A stretch of 64,000 bases of DNA from Cinnamomum chago. Lineage: Eukaryota > Streptophyta > Magnoliopsida > Laurales > Lauraceae. Numbering within the stretch: the stretch's first letter is position 1; every line of letters starts with the position of its first letter. The stretch lies in contig CP142455.1 of NCBI GenBank assembly GCA_038049695.1, positions 64,879,501-64,943,500 on the forward strand, written 5' to 3'. Under the pieces are notes generated by a model. That model searched no databases and was not told the DNA's origin. It saw nothing but the letters and a program-made list of their open reading frames with translations. A program made the translations under genes and the position numbers. Below, one piece after another: positions 23,580 through 34,600 of this stretch.

Positions 23580-24119
23580 GGCTGCTGCTTCTGGGATTCG
23601 AGAGAAGGAGATAGATCAGGCTCTTAGGGGTTGGGGTTAGGGTTTTGGGTAGAAAAGGAAGAGATAGAGGCTTCTTAAACGGACGAAATTGGAAGTCCGC
23701 GGAAAGACAGGCGCGTGTCTTTTTTTGGGTGAAGACACAGAGATGCGTAGAATATAAATCCTTCGTTTTGTATTATGACTGCGATGGAGATGGAAATGGG
23801 AGGCTGGCTGATGATGCGCAGGGCTAAAGGTGATCGCCTGGGTTGTGTGAATGGAGATGGGTTGTGTGAATAGAGATGATGCAGGGGAGGATTGGAGGGA
23901 TGGGCTGCTGAGGTGGGTGAGGATTGGGGGGGTGGGGGTGTGCACCTGTCGTCTCAGACACTCCTCAAGGGCATCGCTCTGATCGTTGGGGTATAAGGGA
24001 ATGAGGTATAGAGGGAACGAAGGGATGGGATATACGATGGAGGGTCACCCGCCCAAATTATCACTTGCCCAAATTCATGTGTCGCTTTTCTTTTCTATTT
24101 TCTGAAAGAAAACAACAAT
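23580..24119. other. A1 right internal region shared with A3
   Basis: The blocks GAGATGGAAATGGGAGGCTG (about 23,790) and GTCTCAGACACTCCTCAAGG (23,952) recur in A3 at 54,650 and 54,777, so this belongs to the element proper. It lies upstream of the minus-strand cargo and may hold the element promoter; no clear TATA box is seen. Confidence 0.5.
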
Positions 24120-24324
24120 CAAACTTCTTGTGTCACTTTTATTTAGTGGGGGGAAACTATAGATTTGTTTTGTGTGTCGCGTTATAGAAAAGTGACCCAA
24201 CAAAGCTCCTCCTCGTTTACTCCTCCTCTAAAATGACACATCAGACCATACTGTGTCACTTTATTGTAAAAGCGACACAAAAGCTCATTTTAAAAGCGAG
24301 ACTAAAAGTCCTTTTTTTGTAGTG
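24120..24324. repeat. A1 right subterminal repeats and terminal inverted repeat
   Basis: CTTGTGTCACTTTT, TGTGTGTCGCG, AAGTGACCCAAC, TGACACATCAG, TGTGTCACTTTATTG and AAAGCGACACAAAAG, then the terminus CTTTTTTTGTAGTG. It matches 54,963-55,172 in A3 at high identity. Confidence 0.8.
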
Positions 24325-24789
24325 AACGACTATAATTTTGGCCCAACGGCTATATGCCAGGTCGACCTGGTACACTGGCCAATTTCAGCAGGGCCGTTTG
24401 GCAGGTCGACCTGGCAAGAGGGGGGGTCGACCTGCCACACAAGCCAGAATGAGTTTCTGAATAGATTTTCAAAAATCCTAATATGCAACTTGAAGCTCAT
24501 GGCCAAGGTAGCCTATGCATACTAAAAAGATTCTAAAAATGATGAGAGTATGCAAGGAACAAACCTAAAACCTCAATTTGATTTTTCAAGAATAAAACAC
24601 AAGGAAATAGGTTTTCAAAAGAGTTTTGGATTCTAAAACATGCATGAATCAAATTCATTTCAAAACATGTGCAAATGCAAGATAGAATCCAAGATCCAGA
24701 AGTCAAAAACCTAAGAGCTCATGTGTGTGATCATGTGACAGTTAAAGTGAGTGAATCCATCAACAATTGCAACAACCAATGGCCTAACA
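24325..24789 (-). mobile_element. Copia-type LTR fragment between A1 and A2
   Basis: It has three copies of a GGTCGACC-centred palindrome at 24,358-24,435 after CCCAACGGCTA, as in the U3 of the Copia-like element at 39.9-56.0 kb, and ends AACCAATGGCCTAACA like that element's LTR end (TTCCTAACA). The right edge is followed at once by ULP1-gene sequence of A2. It is a related but distinct LTR; the rest is presumed displaced left of A1. Fossil. Confidence 0.6.
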
Positions 24790-24816
24790 TTATAGACCCA
24801 ATGTTGTAAGTTAGCG

Positions 24817-26365
24817 TTGCAGTCTATAGATAACATTGTTGCTGAAGGTAATATTCGTCCGAGGAATGGGACAGAAGAATCACTTCACAACGTGCCTTTA
24901 GGGGAGTCAATTGTGTGTGTCTCTATCAATACAGCTATATGTCATGATGCTCCTCTCCCCATTCCAAATGACAACGCTGGGCTGATTTATGTTAAAGATG
25001 CTATCAATTCATTTGTAGCTTGGCCTAAGGAATTTGTTATACTTGAGGATGATGAGGTACCTTGTAGAAACAATAATAGTTTTACATTCATACAGTCTTG
25101 CAATATAATGAGTATTCTTTTACTTTATTTTATTAACTTCATCTTTATAGGAAGAGGGTGATTCACTTGATTATGTCGGTAATAATAGTCGGTGTTCAAG
25201 TTTTGCTAAATCTGTGAAAAAACGGATGGGAAAGAACGATGTTTTAACTGTTCCAATGATTGGAACTCTGTTTGCGGATGAGACTGATGCTATAAGAGTC
25301 TCAAGGGATGAGTTGTTAGATGTTTGTTACATGAGAGAATTAAATGCCAGTTGCATCATCACATACATGAGATACTTGTATACAACCGATTGCATTGGTT
25401 GTGCAAAGTACGCGTTCGGATCTCCAGCATGTTTTAATCGTCATACAAAGAAAGATGATAAGAGTCGATACATCCAATCCTTGGCACAGGAACATGGTGA
25501 TAGAGCTCTTGTAATTCCTTACAACCCAGGGTAAGTGCTTTTCAGTATTTATTTGTTAGACATCATTTTACTTTAGTACAATAATAAAATATATTAACGT
25601 AATTTGTTTTTTCACTTGATTGGCTGTAGAGGGCATTGGGTTTTGATCGTTATTGTCTTAACAGAAATGCAAGTCTATTGGTTGGATTCGTTAGGAAAGC
25701 AGCCAGATCCAACTTTTAAACTTGAAGTGAACACGTAAAGTATCTCTATCTCTTATTTTTTCCCCTTAGTGTATATATTTTATTTTCCTTGACGGTAATT
25801 TCTTGGGATTTTTAGAGCAATTCAAATATCAAACTTGTCTTCTGGAAAGCCGAGAAGGTTAAATCTGAACCCAGATTGGGAGTATGTGACGGTAAGCATG
25901 CCTATTTATGCAATGAAGATGCAAGGTTCGTTACTCTTACCATTTGTCTACATGACACCACAGTGCCCACAACAAGGAGACGGAATTGTATGTGGTTATT
26001 ACGCGATGAGTTTTATGCGACACTTTTTTGCTGATGCCGGTCAATAGCTCAAACGCAAGGTGAAAAAAATAGTTATACACAAATAAATAAATAAATATTT
26101 TTTGCTCAATAACTAAAAGTTCTATTAAAAAGAAAGAGAAAAACAAAAGAATGGGATGGAAGTTTAATTACCCTAGCTAGTTTTCGTACACAAAAGAATG
26201 AGTAAAAGTTCCTTAGCTAGTTTTCTTACACTAATGACTACACTAACTTGCTTTTTCTCGAAACAGGTTATGGAGTTGGCCAGCATAAAGACATACACCA
26301 CCAAAGAAATAGATAAGATCCGACTCGAGTTTATCGACTTCATCCAAGGATTTCTTCCTTTATAA
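24817..26365 (+). pseudogene. ULP1-type (C48) cysteine protease gene of the CACTA element, nearly complete C-terminal part
   Basis: Six exons: to 25,056; 25,151-25,530; 25,630-25,734; 25,816-25,891; 25,964 to about 26,060; 26,267-26,365. Introns have GT...AG ends. Exon 1 (SLHNVPLGESIVCVSINTAI, DAINSFVAWPKEFVI) resembles the DUF8039 domain that often precedes transposon-borne ULP1 domains. Exons 3-5 hold the C48 catalytic signature: GGHWVLIVIV (His), QVYWLDSLGK (Asp) and CPQQGDGIVCGYY (Gln and Cys), all present. Such deSUMOylase-like genes are known passengers of plant CACTA and Mutator-like elements; their role there is unresolved. One in-frame TAG follows ADAGQ near 26,045, before the last exon, and the 5' part is lost to the Copia LTR at 24,789, so this copy is not whole. 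Confidence 0.85.
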
Positions 26366-27303
26366 ATGTATACCTAGGAGTTCAATTTGTATAGTTGAGA
26401 AGATTTCATAGTAAGGCTTAGTGACGATACACTTAATTTAATGTGCATTTCAGTTTTTAGGCTTAGTGACTACCTGTTTCTTCATCGGACTATCAGCAAT
26501 GTGAATTGATTCATGCATTTTTGTCTGCATCATGCACTTGGGTAGGTGGATTTTTTTAGTTCATGATGCATTTCACACTTCATTACATATCATTAGGAGG
26601 AGGGGGGGGATTGTCTGTGATTAACTTGCATAGTTTTCAGTACGTTAATGCTTATTGAGTGTTAGTTGTAGATGGTGATAGGAATACTAGGTCATCATAT
26701 TAGTGAATTATTGATTGCTCCTAGTTTGCTTGCTACTATGATCTTATGACATGTGAACTGCTAGTATTTCAACTGCTCTTTCTCTAGTGACAAAATGTTT
26801 TCTCTTTAACATGAATCCTTGATATTGTTAGTTAAACTCTCCTTCTTACTTGATTATATTATTGATACATAGTCAAATTGTTATTATTTTTTAGGTGAAT
26901 GAAGAACTTAATTAAACGGAGATGGAATGCCTTTTGCTAAGTGGATCTACTAATTAGGTTAAGTTAATTTTGGTTAGTTAGGGATTTCCAGAAATTGTTT
27001 ACAATGTAGCTTGCCTTTTTTTGGATGCTTTTGTGAAGGTTTTGGATTATGTCGTGACGCTTTGGTTACGAATTCGAAGGTTAATGTAAATATTTTGGAT
27101 TATGGATGGATTCAAATTGGCTATGTTTTGAATAGTTTGTTTGATTTAGTGCGTGGACGAGAAAGTACGTTCCTTAATGTGAATAGTGATTAATTTCCAA
27201 TTAATGAAATGGTTCTTATTGAATGTTGCTATCTATGTTTTTTTGCATCTTTTTTAAGGCAGGTTTAGTGATTTGAAAGTGTATCCATACTGCAGCATGT
27301 TAT
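26366..27303. repeat. A2 3' flank of ULP1 gene, inverted copy of A1 left arm
   Basis: Reverse complement of 16,230-17,157 (and of 46,760-47,700) at very high identity, including GGATTGTCTGTGATTAACTT and the GCAGCATG site where family B is inserted. No gene. Confidence 0.85.
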
Positions 27304-27451
27304 CACTACGTCAAAAACGCAAATTTTCGACGGTAAAAGATATGGGAGAAACGACGGTTGTGGCTGTCGTTTAGATTTTGATAGTTCTCAGCAGTTGATC
27401 ATCTGTCATTTAGATTTTGATGGTTATTAGTCGTTGATCATTTATCCTTAA

Positions 27452-27760
27452 GTGGGTCTCCCTAGTGATGGTGTAGCAGATGTTACCGCGGGCTGTCGTT
27501 TACAACTTATTTCGTTTGAATCTGAAACACACAGACGCCTCTCCAGCAAACAGCATCTTCAGCTCTCTCCAAATGGTTATCAGTTGTCGATCTACGAAAA
27601 CATCGAAATAGATCGATTCATCTTTGCAGGAAGAGTTCTCTTCGCCTCCATTTTCATCCTCTCTGCACGGCAAGAGTAAGAAACATCATCATCTCACTCT
27701 CTCAATATCTCTCTAAGATCTGTTTCAGTATCCATCTCATCTAACTTCTAACTTAGCCAG
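27452..27760 (+). other. Possible captured 5' untranslated region and first exon in B
   Basis: CT-rich sequence (AGCTCTCTCC, TCATCCTCTCTGCACGGCAAGAG|TAAGAAAC) with a 75-codon frame and a weak donor-like end looks like a plant 5' leader. I do not recognise the peptide. It is the first cargo from the element's left end. Confidence 0.35.
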
Positions 27761-28004
27761 GGTTTTTTATCTTGTTTTGATGCTAGCTTCTTCTTTTGCT
27801 ATTGATCTTCTGCTTATGAGTGTTCTTTCTTACAAATCTAGGGTTTTCGTTCATATTATTTAGATATGTTGATGTTGATGTTTAGATCTGTACGTTTGAA
27901 GTGCTTATTAGCTTGTATTTGTGTTAAATCTCTCAGATCCAGCATCTTGTTTTACTTTTTTTATTGATCTGAATCTCATTAGAAAGCAAGTAGATGAATG
28001 AATG

Positions 28005-28075
28005 TTGATTTGACGATTCACAAGAGAAGTTCTGCAGTGATGCTTATGTGGAGAGGTTTTTAAAATCATCCTAAA
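28005..28075 (+). pseudogene. Captured CRAL-TRIO (SEC14) fragment, copy 1
   Basis: Encodes EKFCSDAYVERFLKSS then a stop, preceded by GTTGATTTGACGATTCACAA where copy 2 at 34.6 kb has GTTGATTTGATGATTCACAG (intron end and acceptor). It is the first 16 codons of the same exon as copy 2, so the fragment is duplicated within B. Too short to function. Confidence 0.7.
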
Positions 28076-28904
28076 GACCAGTATCGGCTCAAAGATGTAT
28101 GTGAAGACTCCACTTTGATCCATCCTCCATTATTTATTGTTTTGATCGGTGAACTGCTCCTGCTATTATTGTGCTTAAACTATTTTTGGATTCATATTAA
28201 ATCCTAAACCATAACTCTACGATATGCCTTTCAATTCCAGCACAAATCAGCCCCACCAAACCTTTTGACTAAACCAACTATGTCTATATTTTTCTAGTTA
28301 CAGGAATTTTGTATAATTGCAGTCCCTGAACCAGCCCACAAACCAATCCCCTTACATCTTTAAAAGCCCCCCATTTAATTCAAGCCAAATCTTAATTCTT
28401 ACCTTCTCTTGATTGTCCAAAAGGCCCAACCCAGCTTTTGCAAAAAAAAATTTAATTGGTAGCTTGTGCAAAATTTCAATCCTATCAGGGAGAGGAAGCT
28501 GCAAAATGAAAATTTGTTACCACAAAGATTTCTTGTGATCATCTCCTTGTCCTCACAAAAAAGAAAATTCTTGGAGCTGTCTCATTTATTTGGACATTTC
28601 TGATAAAAGGATGTATTTCTAATTTTATGTTTGCTATCTGTGATGTTTCCAATTACGTTGGAGACAATTCAATCCCTATATTTGTAACTTCATTAGGCTC
28701 TTTATTTTTTTGGTTCATGAGGATGGATTGGACATGGATCGGTTTAGGTAGGATGAAGATATTCATATCATGATTCTGTTTGAGGGATTGCCTATCTCAT
28801 GCATTTCTATCTTAATAAGTAAATATTTTCTTTTAACTACAATATTGTTAGTTAGGTTTATGTTTAATCTGAATGCTCAATCTATTTCATTCTTGATTTT
28901 ATAG
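28076..28904. other. B interior, no recognisable exon
   Basis: AT-rich intron-like DNA between the SEC14 and TBCCD1 pieces. Confidence 0.5.
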
Positions 28905-29045
28905 TCTATAAGAGTGGATAACTGTGAAAGGGTACAACTGATTGTAGCTGGAAAACGCATCTCTATTTCAAATTGCCGTGAATGTGTGTTTTTCTTGGGG
29001 GTTAATCAACGACCAGTTCTTCTGGGGGATAACCATATGCCACAG
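28905..29045 (+). pseudogene. Captured TBCCD1 (tubulin-cofactor-C-domain protein) exon
   Basis: A single exon with TTTTATAG acceptor and CACAG|GTGAGA donor encodes SIRVDNCERVQLIVAGKRIS, then ISNCRECVFFLGVNQRPVLL and GDNHMPQ. This is the C-CAP/cofactor C-like beta-helix segment of TBCCD1, where plant and animal proteins share CERVQLI...NCRECVFFLGVNQ. 47 residues only. Open reading frame and splice sites are intact, so it could be spliced into a transcript of element B. Confidence 0.88.
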
Positions 29046-29796
29046 GTGAGAACTGTGATGGTTGTCATTCTGTTTGTGTGCTTTGACTTTGCTTTCCTGC
29101 AATGCTGTACTGTTTTTAGTCCTCTATAATCTCTATCTAATTGCTGAAAAAATGATTATGACATCATATCCATTTTCAAATATGAAAGTTGTATATATCT
29201 TATTCTTTCATCTGTAACTATGCTTCTCAGGTTATAACTGAGGTGATATTGTTCAGGAACAATCAGTTTAATCATTTTGTTTGGGTTCCATTGATTGCTC
29301 AGTAACATATTATAGCTACCAGTTTGGGATGTAGATGTGTTGGGTTTAGGTTGGGTCAATGGTGGACTTGGACGTGGACCTGACTCCAATTAGGTTTATA
29401 TAACTGAACTCAAACCTGAACTTACCGAATGGTTCTAATTTTACTTTTCTATCACTTTTCCTTGTTCTCTTTTGACAAACAGAGAAATCATCTTTTGCAG
29501 GTTTTGAGAATAAAACAATATTACCAGAAGGCTCATGGGTTATCTTCTTCTTTTGCATGTTTGTGAAAGGTATTTGTCTCCTACTTTGTAATGTTTTGGT
29601 GCTTGAGGTGATTATTGAAATCTTTGGTGCCTCCATGTCTTGATTTGCATGCTTTTAAGTGTGTCCAAAGTACTACTCATAACCTAGTATTGTCATCATT
29701 TTTTTTTAACTTATGAATCTATTTATGTACACTACATGATTATTGCTTATGTCTTTTAATCTCAACATTTTTAGATTCAAGGTTTATGTCATTCTT
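29046..29796. other. B interior before the solo LTR
   Basis: AT-rich, intron-like; no exon recognised. It ends with the target duplication TTCTT (29,792-29,796). Confidence 0.5.
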
Positions 29797-29801
29797 TGTC
29801 A

Positions 29802-29828
29802 CGCCCCCGAACCAGAACCTCGGGGGCG
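29802..29828. promoter_or_regulatory. Perfect hairpin at the solo LTR end
   Basis: Arms CGCCCCCGA (29,802-29,810) and TCGGGGGCG (29,820-29,828) are exact complements around the 9-base loop ACCAGAACC. It is five bases inside the LTR end, probably in U5. Confidence 0.75.
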
Positions 29829-30339
29829 GGAATGGGATTTAGCATAAATATATTTTTCTCCCAAGATCCGCGTGTGTGAAGACAACACATTCTGAATATT
29901 TTGCGGAAGCTTTTTGTGGCGTTGCGACCCGGAGTCCGTGGCCATCGGATTCCGCATCTCAACCTTTAGCATATAGCTATCATATCAAGAATCATATCAG
30001 ACTGGAGTAAACCATCACAACAAAATACAGAGCTGACAGTAACAGGATATTACATTCCCATATACGTTCAAGTTACAATTATCAATGTACATTAATTAAG
30101 AATCCCAAGAAAAAGGCTAATAAAAGCCATACAACAATAAGCTATAATCACTACCCCAAATATAACGTAGCTCCGATGTCCAGCCCAATGTCTACATGAC
30201 ATAGCCGACAGAACAACCTGCAAGATATGGCTTCATAGCCAACAAAAGCACTCAACTCGGGACGAAGAAATCTGAACCTGAGTACCAAAAGTAGTGGGTC
30301 AGACACGACGGTCTGGCAGGTGGATGAAAAGATCATAAA

Positions 30340-31000
30340 TATACTGAAGAATAAAACATATGTTAAATCATGCTATTCGATCAAATGCTGCATATAATTA
30401 AACGAGTGAAAAATCGTGGATCTCGTGCAAGACATGTATTCATTTCAAGCATGGGTAAAACATGAAGATCTAATAAAACATGGGTTCATTTACATCATCT
30501 ATAATCATAGATATTTGACAATCGGGTGTTCGTCTAAAACATGTATAAATATAGTGGTTTGACAAAACAAACATTCATTTGCGGCTTAGGTAAAAACAAA
30601 AGTATACAACAAACCAGGTATTCATAGCAGTCTGGCTAAACCAAAGTCCATTTGGAACATATGTGAAAGTACGGATATTTAACAAACCGGGTGTTCATTT
30701 AAAACAGGTGTAATCAAAGAAATCTGACCAAAACTAATGTTCATTTATCCATAATTCAAAGCATGGGTATTCAACAAATCGGGCATCATTTAAAAACATG
30801 TATAAACATAGGAATCTGGCAAAACAAGTGTCATTTAAAACATATTTCAAAGCATGGATATTTCACAATTCGAGTATTCATTTAAAACATGTGTAAATCA
30901 TATAAATCTAGTAAAACCATCGATCATTTGAAACATATGCAAACGCATGGGTATTCACCCAACCGGCATTCATTTAAAACATGTGCGTGTACGAAGAACA
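30340..31000. repeat. Degenerate repeats inside the solo LTR
   Basis: The phrases CATTTAAAACATGTGTAAA, CGGGTATTCA and TCTGGCAAAACAA recur roughly every 60-120 bases between 30,400 and 30,990. A separate direct duplication around TCTCAGTCACTCGAG lies at 31,212 and 31,278. Confidence 0.7.
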
Positions 31001-32264
31001 GAAACAATATAATAATAACTGAATTTACATTGGAGAATATTAACACTTGTCTAAATAGCAACTTTCATAAAGGAAATGAATCATTTATCGAAAAACATAT
31101 AAGCAATATAAAACATGTCGGGTATCCAAGGAAGTCGGAAACTAGCAAGATGGCAACCACACGAAGCTAAGTCCTCTATCACTAAAGCGATAGAGCAATA
31201 ACTAGGCCCTAATCTCAGTCACTCGAGGTGAGGAGAAACAGGGGATCTCATATAAATACATATACATATACTAGGCACTGATCTCAGTCACTCGAGTGAG
31301 GAGAAACAGTGGATCTCATGAATGCATATACATATACTATACATGACCGCGGTAGCGAGCCGGGCATCGGGGACCATAGTAGCAATCTGCGGTATCGGAA
31401 CAAGACCACGATAATAACCGGGTAGCGGGATCCAAGCTGCAGCTTGCAGGACAAGAGGGGGATCTCCAAGTCGGTGGATCAGACCAACATGGTTATCTAA
31501 GCTTAGTGGTGCCGACTCATAGGTCAAATACAATCGAGACAATGCAAGTAAATCAAGTACAAATACATAATCAAACGGGCAAGGCGGGGGTGCTCAAGGG
31601 CACACTGACATATCATGTGGTGCAAAGCACTTCGGGACAAATAACTGTTACTAGAGTAACTTCAATGCTTTCGGGAAAACAAGTCATGTGATGTAAATCT
31701 CGAGAAATGAGGTGAAACAATGAACTATAACAATTTCAGGTAAAATATCGGTTTCAAGATCTATTTAAGTGAATAGGGTCCCGTATGTCAATTATAGTCA
31801 TCACTTGGTACTCTTTGAGTTTGAAGACATTCCGGGCTCCTTATGCACTTTTACGATTTTCAAAACTTAAAATGAGCTTATGGTTAGTACTAGATACTAT
31901 GATAGAAAAATCAAGACTATAAACGGTCCATCCTAAGTATGATGTCAACTCGGAACCATCGAGCAACCTACTCAGTCACCGAAAGGAATAGAATTCGCGA
32001 TACCCAAGGAAATAGACTTTGTATTTAGGTATGAAGAAGATATCGTGTCGTTCCATCCCGTTCAAGATTGAATAGATTGAACTTCGATGCATTCCGAACC
32101 AACCGTGAAGAGCATCGGCTCAAGACGCTCTCACATATGGTCAAGTGAGTCCAAGGAGGGTAGCCAAGGTCCACAAAAAAAATATAATATCGAAACCCAC
32201 CCGAAATTTATGTCCCAGTTATGCACAGAGTCCGATTGATCGGCTCAAAAAGCCTTACAGTTAA

Positions 32265-32310
32265 AGACAGGCCGATCGATCGGCCTGTAGGTCCGATCGA
32301 TCGGACCTGG
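32265..32310. repeat. GATCGATC palindromes in the solo LTR
   Basis: GGCCGATCGATCGGCC and GGTCCGATCGATCGGACC lie about six bases apart. Each is a perfect palindrome (16 and 18 bases). Confidence 0.8.
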
Positions 32311-33857
32311 GCGTGTAGCAGGTCCGGGAAACTGAATTTTTTTCCTCCTCTTCTTCCTTTCCTTCCAACACATAAACCACTAACATTTTTATTCCATATT
32401 CACTTTAAATCCTCATTAAAACTCCAATGAAAAATTAACTTTAAACACCTCTTTCTTCCCATTTAACAAAAAACCAAACCAAAGGAAAGAATCTCCAATG
32501 TATACAAAGGTCCAATTGAGCCAAAAATCTATGGATAAACAAAGTCTATTGATCACATTTTCATCACAATAGATGAATTAACAAAACTCATTAAATGAGT
32601 ATCAACTTCAAGTCCATGTAACTAATAAACATAACCATGGATGGCCAAACCAATCCTATTCCTTATAAAACCATATGAGCAAACTTGACCAAATGAAATG
32701 CATACCTCTCCAAGAGATTAACAAGATAGAAACAACCATTAATATGCAAATTTTGAAATCCATATATAAGTGACAAGGAGCATATGTGCAAACATGTATC
32801 CAATGATCAAGAACAAGAAATAAACTTAGGGTTTTCTCATAAAACTTTGATAACATTAAAACCATCCATTCATCCACGTGCCTTGGGTTCCAATCTAGCA
32901 AATCAAGCTCCTAATCACCTCTCAAGCTCAAGATCCACAATCTCTACAAAAACCCCCAAAACAAACCCTAAAATGGGTTAAACCAAGAAATGACAAGGAA
33001 ACCTTTCAATAATAAAGGTGGAGCTTCTCTAAGGCTAGAAGACTACAAATCTAGAAGATGAAGAAGAACACTTACTTGGATGACTTTCAAATGAAGAGAA
33101 CTAGCTCCAAGAAGATCTCAATGTGGGAAGATTTCTCCAAGAATGGTATCAAGGTGAAGCTTGCAAGATGAGGAAGAGGTTGGTGATCTCCATTTCTTGA
33201 TTGATGAACTCTTGGTGTGGCTTGGAGATGAAGAAGCAAGAAGAAGAAGAGAAGCACAAGGAACCCTAGGTTCAGCTGGTTTGTGCTGGAGCAATGGAGG
33301 GTGAAATGAACAATGAAGGGGGTGGGTTCTCTTATGTTAACAAAGGAGGTTGGGTCCCACAACTTAAGGGACTAGTTTCGCTGAAATCATCTAATTCGGG
33401 ACCTCGGATGGATTCGACGAAGAAGGAAGAAATGATCCTCGAAATATCTAGTTTCCAAAAAGTATATGTTTCAGGGATTTCGAGAATATCGAGTTTTGGG
33501 TACAGATTTGGTGTGAAAAGACTGTTTTGCCCTCCGGGCTGGAAAAACTGATTTTCGGAGCTTCGAATGGGTACGGAGTGAACACGAAAGTTGTAGAGAA
33601 TAACAAAATAAGTCAAATGAGGATAAAACAAGAATTATCAGGAATTTCGAATAATCTCCCAACCTCGCGCAAAGTCACTAAAAGAACCCCCAAAGGGTCC
33701 CACTAATCACAAAGGCCCTCAAAATTCCCCAAAACTAGAGAAAGACCATTCTAGCTCACAAACTCAACCCAACAAATACTAATCCCACTAAAAGAAACTA
33801 ATCCACAAATAAAACAACACTAATCCAAGAGATTAGGGGTCGGGTTCTCACATTCTT

Positions 33858-34488
33858 TATGCAAGCCAATATTTGTTTCATAATATTGAGTTTCTTATTT
33901 AAATGTTGTTGTAGGTACTATGTCGCATTATACCTCTTCATCATCTTCTGCGTCTACTATTCAGGGTAGCTCTCATGGTTGGAATTCCTTTTTATGCATG
34001 TTACATGCATTTCCTTAATAGATTGAAAAGAAGCAGAGTGAAACTGTAAGTGGAGACTTTTTTTTATTATTATTAAGAGAGAATTGGATAATGAAATAAA
34101 GGGTTTCCTTTCTCATGTAGAATTGTCAAAGAATCTTCTCTTGTTTTTTCTTGTTGATAACTTTTCAATTGGATTTGTTGTTTCCATGATTTGAAATCGT
34201 AAATATAGAGAGATAGTATAGTTACATTGAGTGAAACAAGTTCTCTCTCTCTCTCCCTAATTATTTTTTTTAAATTGGTTTCTTATATTCATTGGTTGGA
34301 GCTACTTGAATTCATTGGCTGCTTCTATGTGATGGTTTATTTTGATAAACTTCAAAGTTCCATGGCTAGTTAATAGTTAGGGAGGTTGCTTCTATGCAGT
34401 GGTTTATTTTAATAAACTTCCAAGTTCCATGGCTAGTTAATAGTGAGTGCATTCTTTAACTATTCTTTTTGGTTTTATGATGCCGGTA
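33858..34488. other. B interior, tandem duplication, no gene
   Basis: A ~66-base direct duplication (TGGTTTATTTTGATAAACTT / AAGTTCCATGGCTAGTTAAT) spans about 34,318-34,445. A CT microsatellite is at 34,241-34,257. Confidence 0.6.
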
Positions 34489-34583
34489 GATGTAAAAGGA
34501 GACTATGACGTTAAGGTTAAGGGAGTCGACATATCTCCAAATCCAGTGGTGAGGGGAAAACCAGCTACTTTCAGCATCTTGTT
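34489..34583 (+). pseudogene. Captured ML-domain (MD-2-like lipid-binding) fragment
   Basis: Encodes VKGDYDVKVKGVDISPNPVV then RGKPATFSI, the N-terminal part of plant ML-domain proteins (MD-2-related lipid recognition, phosphatidylglycerol/phosphatidylinositol transfer type). It is preceded by a possible acceptor GCCGGTAG. It joins directly to the SEC14 fragment, so two unrelated genes are fused within 20 bases. 32 residues only. Confidence 0.82.
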
Positions 34584-34600
34584 GATTTGATGATTCACAG

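Larger units (their letters stand above)
15956..24324 (-). mobile_element. CACTA (En/Spm) element A1 carrying host gene fragments
   Basis: The right end is a CACTA terminus (TTTTTTTGTAGTG, ending 24,324). The left part matches element A3 starting 148 bases inside A3's CACTACAAAA terminus, so the first ~148 bases of A1 are displaced beyond the Tat insertion. Both ends hold subterminal copies of AAAGTGACACAA and its complement, the presumed transposase-binding repeats of this superfamily. The element keeps the last exon of a ULP1-type gene near its left end and is otherwise filled with pieces of four recognisable host genes, all on the minus strand. Strand here follows the ULP1 exon. Confidence 0.85.
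29797..33852 (-). mobile_element. Solo LTR of a Tekay/Del-like gypsy element
   Basis: 4,056 bp bounded by TGTCACGCCCCCGAACC and GGTCGGGTTCTCACA, flanked by the perfect 5 bp duplication TTCTT (29,792-29,796 and 33,853-33,857). No coding content, no PBS or PPT. Size and the TGTGAGAACCC...GGGGGCGTGACA ends (read on the minus strand) resemble LTRs of the chromovirus Tekay/Del lineage, but it is a different family from the Tekay element to the right. Formed presumably by LTR-LTR recombination. Fossil. Confidence 0.85.

Noticed and set aside
24325-24789. This stretch as part of CACTA A1 or of the ULP1 gene
   Set aside because: A1's terminus ends at 24,324, and the GGTCGACC palindromes and CCTAACA end fit a Copia-type LTR.
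29797-33852. The 4 kb non-coding block in B as a captured host region
   Set aside because: TG...CA ends and a perfect TTCTT duplication identify it as a solo LTR.
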